Below, piece by piece: positions 10,798 through 19,131 of a DNA stretch of 64,000 nucleotides (the first letter of the stretch is position 1; the number at the start of each line of letters is the position of its first letter). The translations under genes were made by a program, and so were the position numbers. The notes beneath the pieces are model-generated. The model was not told the origin of the DNA, ran no database searches, and saw nothing but the letters and a program-made list of their open reading frames with translations. Where the stretch lies: assembly GCF_007752535.1 (NCBI RefSeq), contig NZ_CP036427.1, positions 1-64,000 on the forward strand, written 5' to 3'. The DNA comes from Tautonia plasticadhaerens. GTDB taxonomy: Bacteria > Planctomycetota > Planctomycetia > Isosphaerales > Isosphaeraceae.

Positions 10798-12261
10798 ATG
10801 TCGATCGATCCGACCCGGCCGGGGGAGCCCGGCCGATCGTTCCACCGCCGCCGCTTCTTCTCCCGGGCGGGCCTCGGCATCGGCACGGCGGCCCTGGCGT
10901 CGCTGCTCGACGGCGAGGGGCGCCGCGCGGTCGCGTCCGACTCGGGGGGGCTCGGCCTGCCCGGCGTGCCGCACCTCCGGCCGAAGGCGACCCGGATGAT
11001 CTCCCTGTTCATGAGCGGCGGCCCGTCGCAGCTGGAGACGTTCGACCACAAGCCGCTGCTGGTCGAGATGACGGGAAAGGACCTGCCCGACTCCGTCCGG
11101 CAGGGCCAGCGGCTCACCGGCATGTCGGCCAACCAGGCGTCCCTGCCGCTGGCCGGCTCGCTGTTCCGGTTCGATCGGCACGGCGAGTCGGGCGGCTGGG
11201 TCAGCGAGCTCCTGCCGCATACCGCGGGCGTCGTCGACGAGCTTTGCATCATCAAATCGGTCTACACCGAGGCGATCAACCACGACCCGGCGATCACCTT
11301 CCTCCAGACCGGCTCCCAGATCGCCGGCCGTCCCTCGGTGGGGGCCTGGCTCAGCTACGGCTTGGGGTCGGAGAACGCGGACCTGCCCGCCTTCTGCGTG
11401 CTCATCACGAAGGACAAGGGGGGGCAGCCGCTCTACTCCCGGCTCTGGGGCAGCGGCTTCCTGCCTTCCACGCACCAGGGGGTCCTGTTCCGTTCGGGTA
11501 GCGACCCGGTGCTCTACCTCCAGAACCCGGAGGGGATCTCCGGTTCGGCGCGCAAGATGATGCTCGACCGCCTCCGGGAGCTGCACCAGATCCGGGTCGA
11601 GGAGACGCTCGACCCGGCGCTCGACGCCCGGATCGAGCAGTACGAGATGGCCTACCGGATGCAGGCGTCGGTCCCCGAGGTGACGGACCTCTCCGACGAG
11701 CCCGACTCGACCTTCGACCTCTACGGCCCCGACGCCCGGACCCCCGGCACTTTCGCCGCCAACTGCCTGCTCGCCCGTCGTCTGGTCGAGCGGGGCGTCC
11801 GCTTCATCCAGCTCTTCCACCAGGGCTGGGACCACCATGGCGGCCTCCCGGCCGGCATCCGAGTCCAGTGCGCCGAGACGGACCAGCCCTCCGCCGCCCT
11901 CGTCATCGACCTGAAGCGCCGGGGGCTGCTGGAGGACACCCTGGTGACCTGGGGGGGCGAGTTCGGCCGCACCAATTACAGCCAGGGGAAGCTGACCGCC
12001 GACGACTACGGCCGGGACCACCACCCCCGCTGCTTCTCCGTCTGGATGGCCGGGGGCGGCGTGAAGGCGGGACTCTCATTCGGCTCCACCGACGAGTTCG
12101 GCTACAACGTGGCCGAGGACCCGGTCCACGTCCATGACCTGCATGCGACGATCCTCCACCTGCTGGGGATCGATCACGAGCGGCTCACCTTCAAGTACCA
12201 GGGCCGCTACTTCCGCCTGACCGACGTGCATGGCCGGGTCCTCGCCCCGCTCCTCTCGTAG
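10798..12261 (+). CDS. DUF1501 family protein, Tat-exported
   Basis: 487 residues. The start at 10798 is preceded by GAGGTGAG, which overlaps the end of the preceding cytochrome gene, so translation is probably coupled. The N-terminal [16 protein letters not shown] is a twin-arginine signal. DUF1501 hallmarks follow: [60 protein letters not shown], and the closing [26 protein letters not shown] block. The fold is related to sulfatase/alkaline phosphatase, but no catalytic nucleophile is established. It is an obligate neighbour of DUF1549/1553 cytochromes, and this pair is the second half of the 1.9-12.3 kb operon. Confidence 0.92.
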   Translation: MSIDPTRPGEPGRSFHRRRFFSRAGLGIGTAALASLLDGEGRRAVASDSGGLGLPGVPHLRPKATRMISLFMSGGPSQLETFDHKPLLVEMTGKDLPDSVRQGQRLTGMSANQASLPLAGSLFRFDRHGESGGWVSELLPHTAGVVDELCIIKSVYTEAINHDPAITFLQTGSQIAGRPSVGAWLSYGLGSENADLPAFCVLITKDKGGQPLYSRLWGSGFLPSTHQGVLFRSGSDPVLYLQNPEGISGSARKMMLDRLRELHQIRVEETLDPALDARIEQYEMAYRMQASVPEVTDLSDEPDSTFDLYGPDARTPGTFAANCLLARRLVERGVRFIQLFHQGWDHHGGLPAGIRVQCAETDQPSAALVIDLKRRGLLEDTLVTWGGEFGRTNYSQGKLTADDYGRDHHPRCFSVWMAGGGVKAGLSFGSTDEFGYNVAEDPVHVHDLHATILHLLGIDHERLTFKYQGRYFRLTDVHGRVLAPLLS

Positions 12262-12263
12262 CA

Positions 12264-12291
12264 GGCCGGAGCAACGCTCCTCCCTCCGGCC
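12264..12291 (+). terminator. Hairpin after the cytochrome operon
   Basis: GGCCGGAG at 12264-12271 pairs perfectly with CTCCGGCC at 12284-12291 across a 12-base loop, three bases after the DUF1501 stop codon. No T-run follows, so this is at best a weak or factor-dependent terminator. Confidence 0.35.
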
Positions 12292-12308
12292 CCGGGGCGT
12301 CCCGGGGC

Positions 12309-12323
12309 GATCCACCGTGGATC
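12309..12323. repeat. Candidate parS copy 1
   Basis: GATCCACCGTGGATC is a 15-bp palindrome (odd centre), extended to 17 bp by the flanking C and G. Near-identical copies occur at 13144, 13187 and 15015, all within 3 kb around parA and parB and not noticed elsewhere in the window. Clustered palindromes beside parAB are what ParB-binding centromere sites look like. The assignment is by position and symmetry only. Confidence 0.6.
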
Positions 12324-12463
12324 GGCCGCCCTCCCCCCTGCCCTCCCCGCCCCCGAATTCCGTAGGCGGGCCGTCCCTCGGCGGTTACGATCGGATCGGC
12401 CGGTGTCCCTCGGGGGCGTCCCCGGGGCCCGGGCCCGACCTCAGCCCGATCGGAGGAGCAGCG

Positions 12464-13087
12464 ATGATGTCGACCCGGATCGATCGGTCCCTCGGCCTCC
12501 CGGCGGCGATGGCCCTGGGGGCGCTGCTGGCCCTGGCGTTCGCCCCGGCCGCGAACGCCCAGCGCCTGTTTCCCGACGACTATTTCTTCAACATCAACAA
12601 CCCCGAGCTGGACGCCAAGCACGCCGAGATGACCGGCCAGCCCCGGCCGGAGCTGGCCGTCACCGACTGGATGAATGGGGACCTCTCCGAAGGGGACCTG
12701 GAGGGGAAGATCCTCGTCGTCGACCTCTGGGCCACCTGGTGCGGCCCCTGCCTCGCGGCGATCCCCGAGAACAACGAGCTGGCCGAGACCTACGCCGACG
12801 AGGGGATCCTCGTCATCGGCGTCTGCACCTCCAGCGGGCAGGAGAAGCTCGCCCAGGTCGTCGAGGACCGGGAGATCAAATACCCCGTGGCCAAGGACCC
12901 CGACCAGGAGACCTCCGAGGCCTGGAACGTCGCGTACTATCCGACGTATGCCGTCGTCGACCGCGAGGGGATCGTCCGGGCCATCGGCCTGACGCCCAAT
13001 CACATTGAGGACGTCGTCAAGGCGGTCCTGGAGGAGCAGCCGGTTGCCTCGGCCGAGGCCGCCTCGGACACCTCGGCGAAGGACTGA
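12464..13087 (+). CDS. Secreted thioredoxin-like (TlpA/ResA-type) protein
   Basis: 207 residues, starting at 12464 (two tandem ATGs) behind a GGAGGA site 6 bases upstream. Residues 1-32 form a signal peptide ending in ANA. The core is a thioredoxin fold of the TlpA/ResA kind: KILVVDLWATWCGPCLAAIP with the CGPC redox pair at about 93-96, GILVIGVCTSSG, and a cis-Pro loop in the YYPTYAVVDREG segment. Such proteins reduce disulfides or haem-binding cysteines of exported c-type cytochromes, which would fit the cytochrome operon just upstream; that link is inferred. It is separated from the operon by a hairpin and a candidate parS, so it is likely transcribed on its own. Confidence 0.85.
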   Translation: MMSTRIDRSLGLPAAMALGALLALAFAPAANAQRLFPDDYFFNINNPELDAKHAEMTGQPRPELAVTDWMNGDLSEGDLEGKILVVDLWATWCGPCLAAIPENNELAETYADEGILVIGVCTSSGQEKLAQVVEDREIKYPVAKDPDQETSEAWNVAYYPTYAVVDREGIVRAIGLTPNHIEDVVKAVLEEQPVASAEAASDTSAKD

Positions 13088-13132
13088 CCGGCCCGGCGGT
13101 CGAGGAAACGTCAACCCTCCCCTCGACCCTCC

Positions 13133-13169
13133 CCCGGGGGGCCGATCCACCATGGATCGGCCCCCCGGG
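13133..13169. repeat. Long perfect palindrome containing candidate parS copy 2
   Basis: Arms of 17 bases (13133-13149 and 13153-13169) are perfectly complementary around a 3-base loop, CCA. The centre, GATCCACCATGGATC at 13144-13158, matches the candidate parS with one changed base. It lies 45 bases after the thioredoxin gene and 90 bases before parA. It could also form a strong terminator hairpin, although no T-run follows, or serve as an operator for ParA/ParB autoregulation. Confidence 0.6.
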
Positions 13170-13186
13170 CGTTGGGCTGATTCGCT

Positions 13187-13201
13187 GATCCACGGTGGAG
13201 C
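13187..13201. repeat. Candidate parS copy 3
   Basis: GATCCACGGTGGAGC equals the reverse complement of copy 1 except for one base. It is 55 bases upstream of the parA start, in the probable parAB promoter region, so ParB bound here could also repress the operon. Confidence 0.5.
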
Positions 13202-13255
13202 GCGGCGCCGATACCTCCCGGTGGACAACGAGCCTCCGGGAGGGAGCCAGGAACC

Positions 13256-14068
13256 GTGGACGTTATCGCCTTGCTGAACATGAAGGGCGGGGTCGGCAAG
13301 ACCTCGACCACGCACAACCTGGGGGGGGCGTTCGCCCTGCTCGGGCGTCGCGTCCTGCTGGTCGACAACGACCCGCAGAGCAGCCTGTCCCAGGGATTGC
13401 TCGGCCCCTCGGCCGCCGAGGCCCTGCCGATCGACGAGACGGTGGCGGCCGTCTACGCCGGGGAGGCGGTCCCCGGCCGGCTGGTCCGGCCCACCGGGAT
13501 CGACGGGGTCGACCTCGTCCCCGGCTCGATCCACACCGACCGCCACAACCGTCCGGTGCCCGAGGAGGCGCCCTGGCCCGACCAGGTCGCCCTGCGGGAC
13601 TTCCTCGGGGAGCTGGGAGACTCCTACGACCTTGTCCTGATCGACTGCCCGCCGAACCTGCACCTGTGCTCCTGGTGCGCCCTGGCGGCGGCCTCCCACG
13701 CCCTGATCCCGGTGCAGCCGGAGGACTACGGGGCGCAGGGGCTGTCGGCCGTCCGGCGGTCGATGGTCCGGGTCTGCACTTCGGTGAACCCGTCGTTGAA
13801 GCTGCTCGGCTACCTCATCACGATGGCCCAGCCGAGGAGGGCCATCCACCAGCTCTACATGGAGTCCCTCCGGTGCGACTACGGCGCCGAGGTGCTCGAG
13901 GCGATCGTCCCGGCCGCGGCCGACTTCCCCGAGGCGGTGGCCCACCGCAAGCCGGTCACTCACCACAAGCCCCGGGGGGCGGCCTCGAAGGCGATCAAGG
14001 CGCTGGCCGATGAGATCCTCGGCCGGCTGGGGCGGTCGGGGGACGAGTCTCGCGAGGAGGCCGCTTGA
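13256..14068 (+). CDS. parA: ParA-type partition ATPase
   Basis: 270 residues with GTG start at 13256 and GGGAGGGA about 10 bases upstream. The deviant Walker A motif MKGGVGKT (residues 9-16) begins almost at the N-terminus, so this is a ParA without the extra N-terminal helix-turn-helix. LLVDNDPQSS (about 36-45) is the A' motif and LVLIDCPPN the Walker B. ParA dimers bind DNA non-specifically in the ATP state and move plasmid copies apart when ParB stimulates hydrolysis. A single base separates its stop from parB, a classic parAB operon. A short ParA without its own HTH usually leaves autoregulation to ParB. Confidence 0.93.
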   Translation: MDVIALLNMKGGVGKTSTTHNLGGAFALLGRRVLLVDNDPQSSLSQGLLGPSAAEALPIDETVAAVYAGEAVPGRLVRPTGIDGVDLVPGSIHTDRHNRPVPEEAPWPDQVALRDFLGELGDSYDLVLIDCPPNLHLCSWCALAAASHALIPVQPEDYGAQGLSAVRRSMVRVCTSVNPSLKLLGYLITMAQPRRAIHQLYMESLRCDYGAEVLEAIVPAAADFPEAVAHRKPVTHHKPRGAASKAIKALADEILGRLGRSGDESREEAA

Positions 14069-14069
14069 G

Positions 14070-14993
14070 ATGAGCAAGAAGCTCGAATCGCTGCGGAAGT
14101 CGGCCGGAGGGAACGTCCGGGAGTCGATGGGGGCCGAACGACCGGTCCCGTCGGCGGGGCAGGGGGGGGCGGCCCCCGGCGGCCCCCCGGCCCGATGGCA
14201 GGGGGTGACCAAGGCCAGGGACGCCGCCCTGATCCCGGTCGACAGGATCACCAACGACCCCGACCAGCCCCGCAAGGAGTTCGACCCCGAGGCCCTCGAG
14301 CGCCTCGCCGAGTCGCTCAAGGTTCGGGGGCAGCTCCAGCCGATCCGGGTCCGCTGGGACGAGGACCGCCAGTTGTACATCGTCCTCGTCGGCGAGCGTC
14401 GCTGGCGGGCCGCCCGCCTCGCCGGGTTGCCCGCGCTCTCCTGCATCGTCCACGAGGCCCGCCTCGACGCCGACGAGCGGCTGATGGTCCAGCTCGTCGA
14501 GAACGCCTTGCGGGAAGACCTCAAGCCGGTCGAGCAGGCCCGGGCCTATCGGGCCCTGATGGACGCCAACTCCTGGTCGGGCCGCCAGCTCGCCGAGGAG
14601 TTGCACGTCGGCCAGGCGTCGGTCGTCCGGGCCCTCTCCCTGCTGGAGCTGCCGGGGGAAGTCCAGGAGCGGGTCGATTCGGGGGACCTCGCCCCCTCGG
14701 TCGCCTACGAGATCGGCAAGCTCCCCGACCCCGGACAGCAGGCCGAGGTCGCCCGGGCTGTCGTCGCCGAGGGCCTGAATCGCTCGGAGGTCGGCCAGGT
14801 CATCCAGTCGATCAAGGCCCGACGCCCCTCCCCCTCGCCCAGGCCCGACCCCGAGACGATCGACCTTGGCGACGGCATCACCGTGACGATCAAGTGGCGG
14901 AAGCCCTCCACCGTCGGCGTCGTCCAGGCCCTCCGACGCGCCCTGAGCCTGGCGCGGGGACTCGAGCGGGAATCGATCGAGGGGGTCGCCTGA
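14070..14993 (+). CDS. parB: ParB-type partition protein
   Basis: 307 residues. The ParB/Srx nucleotide-binding domain starts near residue 54 (LIPVDRITNDPDQPRKEFD) and contains GERRWRA at about 108-114, the ParB box II motif for CTP binding and clamp closing. A helix-turn-helix region (SGRQLAEELHVGQASVVRAL) near residues 167-190 should read parS. The C-terminal ~70 residues would be the dimerisation part. The start at 14070 immediately follows the parA stop and has GAGGAGG upstream, inside parA. Candidate parS palindromes lie on both sides of the operon. Confidence 0.93.
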   Translation: MSKKLESLRKSAGGNVRESMGAERPVPSAGQGGAAPGGPPARWQGVTKARDAALIPVDRITNDPDQPRKEFDPEALERLAESLKVRGQLQPIRVRWDEDRQLYIVLVGERRWRAARLAGLPALSCIVHEARLDADERLMVQLVENALREDLKPVEQARAYRALMDANSWSGRQLAEELHVGQASVVRALSLLELPGEVQERVDSGDLAPSVAYEIGKLPDPGQQAEVARAVVAEGLNRSEVGQVIQSIKARRPSPSPRPDPETIDLGDGITVTIKWRKPSTVGVVQALRRALSLARGLERESIEGVA

Positions 14994-15014
14994 CCCCCGC
15001 TCCCCGCCCATCCC

Positions 15015-15029
15015 GATCCACCGTGCATC
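15015..15029. repeat. Candidate parS copy 4
   Basis: GATCCACCGTGCATC, one base different from copy 1, lies 22 bases after the parB stop codon. With three copies upstream of parA, this one brackets the operon. Confidence 0.55.
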
Positions 15030-15676
15030 ACCCCGGGCCGGGGACCCCGACGCCCCGGGGGCGGGACTGACGCCGCATCGCCCGGGAGGGTTTCCATATT
15101 GGGGCAGGGGGGGGGCGGGGTCTCATTCGAGGGACCCCGGCCCGGCGGCCTCGGCGACCGGGGCCTCTCGGGAGGAATGCCGGCGACCCGGTGGTTCTCG
15201 ACCCAGGCACTCTCGGCTGACCGGGGTTCGGCCTGGCCGGGCCGGCCGGACTGAGGGGCGACGAGGGTGCGATCCGTCGATCCCATGGCGGGGGTGTCGG
15301 GGAATCCGCCACGACCGGGCGGTCGATCCGTGCCACGGGAGCGGACCATCCTTACATGACTTGGTCGGGCCGATCGTGAGGGTAGGATGGTAGCCGGCGG
15401 CCAGGCCCCCCTCCCGCCCGCTCGGGCCCGGGTCCCGGGGCCGAGAGGCCGCCGTTCGACGGCCTCACCGTCCCCCGGCGGCCGGGAGGGCATCGGCGGA
15501 GTCGCCCGGAGTCGGGCCCGAGGCGATCGTGACGATCGCCGGGGTGGTCGCAGCCGATCGACGTCCCGACCCGACCCGGCCCCGGCGACGACCGGCGGGG
15601 AACCGGGTGTCGCCGGGTGGCCCTGACCCGTCGGCGGACGTTCTGCATAAATGATCCTGAGTGTGGAGGATGAGCG
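15030..15676. other. Intergenic region downstream of parB
   Basis: About 650 bases between parB and a small gene. I see no long open frame with family signatures, no iterons and no RNA gene. It is GC-rich with short C/G runs; the sequence around 15640-15665 is less GC-rich and probably holds the promoter of the gene at 15677. It could hold part of an origin, but nothing specific supports that. Confidence 0.35.
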
Positions 15677-15967
15677 ATGCGAGACCGGATGGAATTCCCG
15701 CCCCGGCAGATCGGTGCGGATGGAGCCTCGGTTGCCGACGCACTCCCCGGGATTGCCGACCTGGCCGACATCCCGATGCTCATGGACGCCTGGTGCCGCG
15801 AGCGACAGCATCGGGTCGAGTCGATGCTGGCGCTGAGGAGGGTCCGCCGCGTCCTGCGTCGGATCGACGCCGAGGGCGGCCTGGCCCCCCGGAGGGCCCG
15901 ACAGGTCCGGGGGCTCCTCCGCATGATGAGGGAGTTGGAGGAGGCCGACCGGATCGACGGCCCCTGA
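15677..15967 (+). CDS. Small hypothetical protein
   Basis: 96 residues, not recognised. A GGAGG at 15665-15669 sits 7 bases before the ATG, which is the main reason to accept the gene. The N-terminal third is unremarkable; residues about 35-90 are rich in Arg, Leu and Glu (LMDAWCRERQHRVESMLALR, then RRARQVRGLLRMMRELEEAD) and should form two amphipathic helices. Codon use resembles neighbouring genes. Its place just after parB would suit a small plasmid accessory protein, but no function can be given. Confidence 0.5.
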   Translation: MRDRMEFPPRQIGADGASVADALPGIADLADIPMLMDAWCRERQHRVESMLALRRVRRVLRRIDAEGGLAPRRARQVRGLLRMMRELEEADRIDGP

Positions 15968-16044
15968 CCGGGACCCGGGGGGCCCCGGCCGCCCCCCGAC
16001 GGCCGGCCGTCCGCCCGACGCCCCGGCGCCCCGCCGTCCCCCGC

Positions 16045-17052
16045 TCACCTCGGCTCCCGGGGAGGGAAGAGGGGACGACGGGCCAGTTCCCAGAGCCGGG
16101 GCAGCGCCCGGGCCAGCCGCCGGAGCAGCAGCAGGGCCGCGACCAGCAGGGCCAGGATCAGCGGGAGCCACGGGGCCAGGCCCACCGCGAGGAGGACGAG
16201 GGACTCTCCCAGGGACACCAGCGCGTCGATCGACGAGGCCCATTCCCGGGCGACTTTCGTCCGGAAGCTCGGCGAGACCGGCGGGGTCGGCTCGTAGTCG
16301 TCCCGCTCCCGGATCCCCAGGGTGATCGTCGCCAGGCTGGAGAGGGAATCGAGGACCCGGAGCCGGCCCTCGAGCTGCTCGATCTCCCCCCGGACCCGGC
16401 TCAGCTCCACCTCGACCTTCAGCACGTCCTCCAGCTTCCCCCCACGCTCCTCCAGGATTTCCAGCAGGGTGGATTCCTCGACCTCCTTGTTCCGGACCCG
16501 CGCCTCGATGTCGTAGAACTGCTCGGATACGTCCTGGGAGGTGCGTCGGTTCCGCTCCAGCTCGCCGAGCCTCAGGAGGCCCTGGACGAGGTCCTCGAAC
16601 CGCTCGACCGGCACCCGGAGCGTCCATCGGGCGCTCCGCCGGGAGCCGGGGGAGCCGGAGAGGTCCTGCTCGGCGATGTAGCCCCCATGCCCCTCCACGA
16701 GCCCGACGACCCGGCCGGCGACCGGGTCGAGATCCTCGACGAGCAGATCGATCTGGGCGTCGTAGATGATCTTCCGGGAGATGCCCTCGGCGGCCTCGGC
16801 GGCGGCGACGTCCAGGGGCGGGCCGTCCTCCTGCCCGGGCGGCCCGGGGGAGGCGGGGAGGCCCATCATCCCACCCATCATCCCCCCGGCCAGCTCGGCC
16901 ATCGCCGGCCCGGCCGGGGAGGCCGGGGCCGGGGAGGCGTCCCTGAAGGACGCCCCCAGCTCCTCTGAGCGGGCCGCCGACCTGGGGGACGCCTCCCCGC
17001 AGCCGGGGGGCACGATCGTCAGCAGGGCGAGCAGGATCGGGATGGGTCGCAT
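16045..17052 (-). CDS. DUF4349 domain lipoprotein
   Basis: 335 residues from an ATG at 17052, preceded by GAGGAAGC; the open frame runs 31 codons further but without a signal. The N-terminus, MRPIPILLALLTIVPPGCG, is a signal peptide ending in a probable lipobox cysteine, so this is likely a membrane-anchored lipoprotein. A Gly/Met/Pro-rich linker follows. The DUF4349 core begins at KIIYDAQIDLLVEDLDPVAG and continues through WTLRVPVERFEDLV and a long coiled coil (VRNKEVEESTLLEILEERGG onward). A transmembrane helix (LLAVGLAPWLPLILALLVAA) near residue 300 precedes an Arg-rich tail. DUF4349 proteins are found in many envelopes; their function is unknown. It is convergent with the small gene at 15677. 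Confidence 0.85.
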   Translation of the reverse strand: MRPIPILLALLTIVPPGCGEASPRSAARSEELGASFRDASPAPASPAGPAMAELAGGMMGGMMGLPASPGPPGQEDGPPLDVAAAEAAEGISRKIIYDAQIDLLVEDLDPVAGRVVGLVEGHGGYIAEQDLSGSPGSRRSARWTLRVPVERFEDLVQGLLRLGELERNRRTSQDVSEQFYDIEARVRNKEVEESTLLEILEERGGKLEDVLKVEVELSRVRGEIEQLEGRLRVLDSLSSLATITLGIRERDDYEPTPPVSPSFRTKVAREWASSIDALVSLGESLVLLAVGLAPWLPLILALLVAALLLLRRLARALPRLWELARRPLFPPREPR

Positions 17053-17312
17053 CGGAGTCGCTTCCTCGATCGGGACGGGGACGGGACGGGGGGACGGGCA
17101 ATCGGCGCGGGTCCTCCCCTCCTCGACGATCCGGGGCCCCTTCACCTTAGGACCCTTCCTCCCCTCGACGGGCCGGGAGGCTCAACCCGGGGTGGAGTGG
17201 CGATCCCCGGGCCTCCTCGCCCTCGATCGCGTCGTCGCCGCCGAGGATCCAGACGAGATCGCCCCCGGCCCCGTCCCCGGGCCCGCCGCCCCCCCGTGTC
17301 GAATCCCGGGAC

Positions 17313-17340
17313 GGCTCGCCTTCGGCTCGCCTTCGGCTCG
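17313..17340. repeat. Short tandem repeat, 11-bp unit
   Basis: GGCTCGCCTTC occurs twice in direct succession (17313-17323, 17324-17334), followed by a partial third unit. It precedes the three 96-nt elements. Confidence 0.6.
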
Positions 17341-17365
17341 GTCGAGGCGAGGTCGGGATGCGGTC

Positions 17366-17462
17366 GGTGCGCCGATCGGTCGCACCTGAGATTCGGCACA
17401 AGTCGTTATTTGGAAAGAAGTTTGTGTCAAACGAAATGGGTTCGCTCCGCCGAGGCGTACCG
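17366..17462 (+). repeat. 96-nt element with pairing ends, copy R1
   Basis: Begins GGTGCGCCGAT and ends with the 25-base block at 17438-17462, whose first half is GGGTTCGCTCCGCC and which closes with GTACCG. The terminal GGTGCGCC can pair with GGCGTACC near the end (one G-U pair as RNA). The ~60 bases between are much less GC-rich than the surroundings and contain GGAAAGAAG. Copies R2 and R3 have the same length and ends. Confidence 0.65.
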
Positions 17463-17570
17463 ACCTGGGGCTTCGCAGGACGGGGGATTCGGCACCCCGA
17501 GGTCCGGAGGCCCTCCGGGGCGGCCTCGGGGGCGTCTTCGCCCCCGCGGTGCGCGGGGTGGTCGGGGGTT

Positions 17571-17666
17571 GGTGCGCCGATTTCGCACCACGGCGATCCG
17601 ACGCAACGTTCTTCAGGAAAGAAGATTGCGGAGAATGAAATGGGTTCGCTCCGCCGGGGCGTACCG
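17571..17666 (+). repeat. 96-nt element with pairing ends, copy R2
   Basis: Begins GGTGCGCCGAT and ends with the same block at 17642-17666, one base different from R1. The interior also has GGAAAGAAG and an AATGAAATGGG junction like R1 (ACGAAATGGG), but is otherwise diverged. The spacing from first to last block is 71 bases (72 in R1). Confidence 0.65.
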
Positions 17667-17731
17667 GCTCGGCGGGGTGGATCTCGGGGCAGGGGGGCCC
17701 GTGCCGTTCGGCCCCCGGGGTGATCCGGGTC

Positions 17732-17827
17732 GGTGCGCCAATCACGCGGCCCGGCGAATTGCGATATGTGAGAAGCTCCCAACGACTTGCGGCATGTCGA
17801 TTGGGTTCGCTCCGCCGAGGCGCACCG
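17732..17827 (+). repeat. 96-nt element with pairing ends, copy R3
   Basis: Begins GGTGCGCCAAT and ends with the block at 17803-17827, again one base different from R1. Here the terminal helix is a perfect Watson-Crick match, GGTGCGCC with GGCGCACC, where R1 and R2 have a G-U pair. The interior is the most diverged of the three. Confidence 0.6.
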
Positions 17828-18564
17828 CCGAGGAGGGCCGATCCCCGGCGAAGGAAGCCCGAGGGGGTGCGGGGCTCGATCGACGGCCCGGGCGCGACCG
17901 ATCGACCCCGGCAGGAAGCCGGGTCGGTCGGGGAGGCCGGGGGAGGCATCGGGGGCGAGGCGGTCGGCACGTCGGGGGCTCGGCGCTGGGAGAGACGGCG
18001 GGGACGGCGCATCATCCCCTCCCCCTAATCATCGAGGATCGGGCCGATTCCAGTCACACGATCTGGAGGGATCGAGGGCGATCACCCCGGGCAGGGGAAT
18101 CGGCCTCGGGAGTCGCGGCGTCTCGGCCTCGGGAATCGGATCGGTTGCAGCAGCGGGGCGCGGTTTTGGGGACGGGCGGAGTGCCTCGGGATGACGGCGT
18201 TGGTCGAGCCGAAACCTCCGGGTCGCGGGTCGGTCTCCCCCAGCCGTGAAGTCGTCCGCGCTCGGGAACGATTCCCTGGGAACGATCGGGCACCCTTCAT
18301 CCAATCACGTCGACCGTCCCCCGAATATGAATCGCCCCCCATGGCTCGGGGCGGGCTCCCACTCCAGCTCGACCTCGCGGAGACGACATCCTTCGGTTGA
18401 CGCAGGCGATGGGGGGCATGCGGGTCCCAGGCTCGGGAGTCCCGAGACTTCGACGGGTTGGAGGATGGCCCGGGAGACTTGGAGTGCGCCCATGGGCCTC
18501 GCCCGTGGGGCCGGTCGGGGAGAATCCTGTAACAACGCCCCCTCGCCATCCGTACTTCCTGCAA
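17828..18564. other. Gene-free stretch before the ECF sigma operon
   Basis: About 740 bases in which overlapping open frames exist only as a by-product of high GC; none shows a ribosome-binding site with a plausible product. The last ~60 bases, before the sigma factor, include the less GC-rich GGGGAGAATCCTGTAACAAC and probably hold its promoter. Confidence 0.35.
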
Positions 18565-19131
18565 ATGGCGGATCCACTCCGATTCGATCAAGTCATGGAA
18601 CGACTCAGCTCCCGCGTCTACTCGCTGGCGCGTTACACGCTGGGGAGTGCCCAGGACGCCGAGGACGTCACCCAGGAGGTCTTCATCCGACTCTGGGAGA
18701 ACTGGGCTCAGGTCGACCTCGAACGGGTCGAAGGCTGGCTGATCCGCGTCACGAGCAACGCCTGCGTCGACTTCCGCCGGAGGAGCTCGGCGCGGCCCGA
18801 GGCCGGCGGCTCCCGCGCCCCGACCCGGGCGATCGACCGCTGCCCGTCGGCCGCGACGGACCCGAGCACCGCGGCCGAGTCCTCCGAGCTGCGATCCCGC
18901 GTCGCGGACGCCATCGCTCGCCTCCAGGAACCGTATCGGAGCGTCCTGATCCTCAGGGAAATCGAAGGACTTCCCTACGCGGAAATCAGCCAGGCGCTCG
19001 GGATGTCGATGCCCTCCGTGAAGGTCAATCTCCATCGGGCGCGAGCCCGGCTCACGGAGCTGCTCGGGCCCCTGGGCGATCCCCCGAGCAGTTCCGGACA
19101 GCGGCGAGAGGCGGGCGAACGTGTCCACTGA
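18565..19131 (+). CDS. ECF RNA polymerase sigma factor
   Basis: 188 residues from the ATG at 18565; a longer frame to 18397 adds an implausible Gly/Arg-rich leader. Region 2 is clear: RLSSRVYSLARYTLGSAQD and AEDVTQEVFIRLWENW (core binding and -10 recognition). Region 4 is LQEPYRSVLILREIEGLPYA plus EISQALGMSMPSVKVNLHRA, the -35-reading helix-turn-helix. The linker, rich in Ser/Ala/Pro, is longer than usual. Its last 11 bases overlap the anti-sigma gene, so the two are translationally coupled and probably autoregulated as a pair. Confidence 0.9.
   Translation: MADPLRFDQVMERLSSRVYSLARYTLGSAQDAEDVTQEVFIRLWENWAQVDLERVEGWLIRVTSNACVDFRRRSSARPEAGGSRAPTRAIDRCPSAATDPSTAAESSELRSRVADAIARLQEPYRSVLILREIEGLPYAEISQALGMSMPSVKVNLHRARARLTELLGPLGDPPSSSGQRREAGERVH

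Noticed and set aside
13133-13169. Ordinary rho-independent terminator
   Set aside because: The stem is strong but no T-run follows, and its centre matches the other palindromes around parAB, so a ParB site is the better reading.
17438-17462. tRNA T-arm, because of GGGTTCGCTCC
   Set aside because: No matching stem on the 3' side and no acceptor, D or anticodon arms at the right distances.
17366-17827. CRISPR array at the three repeats
   Set aside because: Only three copies, unequal spacing (205 and 161 bases), pairing is between the ends of each ~96-nt unit, and no cas genes are present.
17197-18249. A 350-codon open frame across the repeat region
   Set aside because: No ribosome-binding site, Arg/Gly/Pro-rich content typical of a shadow frame in GC-rich DNA, and it cuts through the three repeats without regard to their ends.
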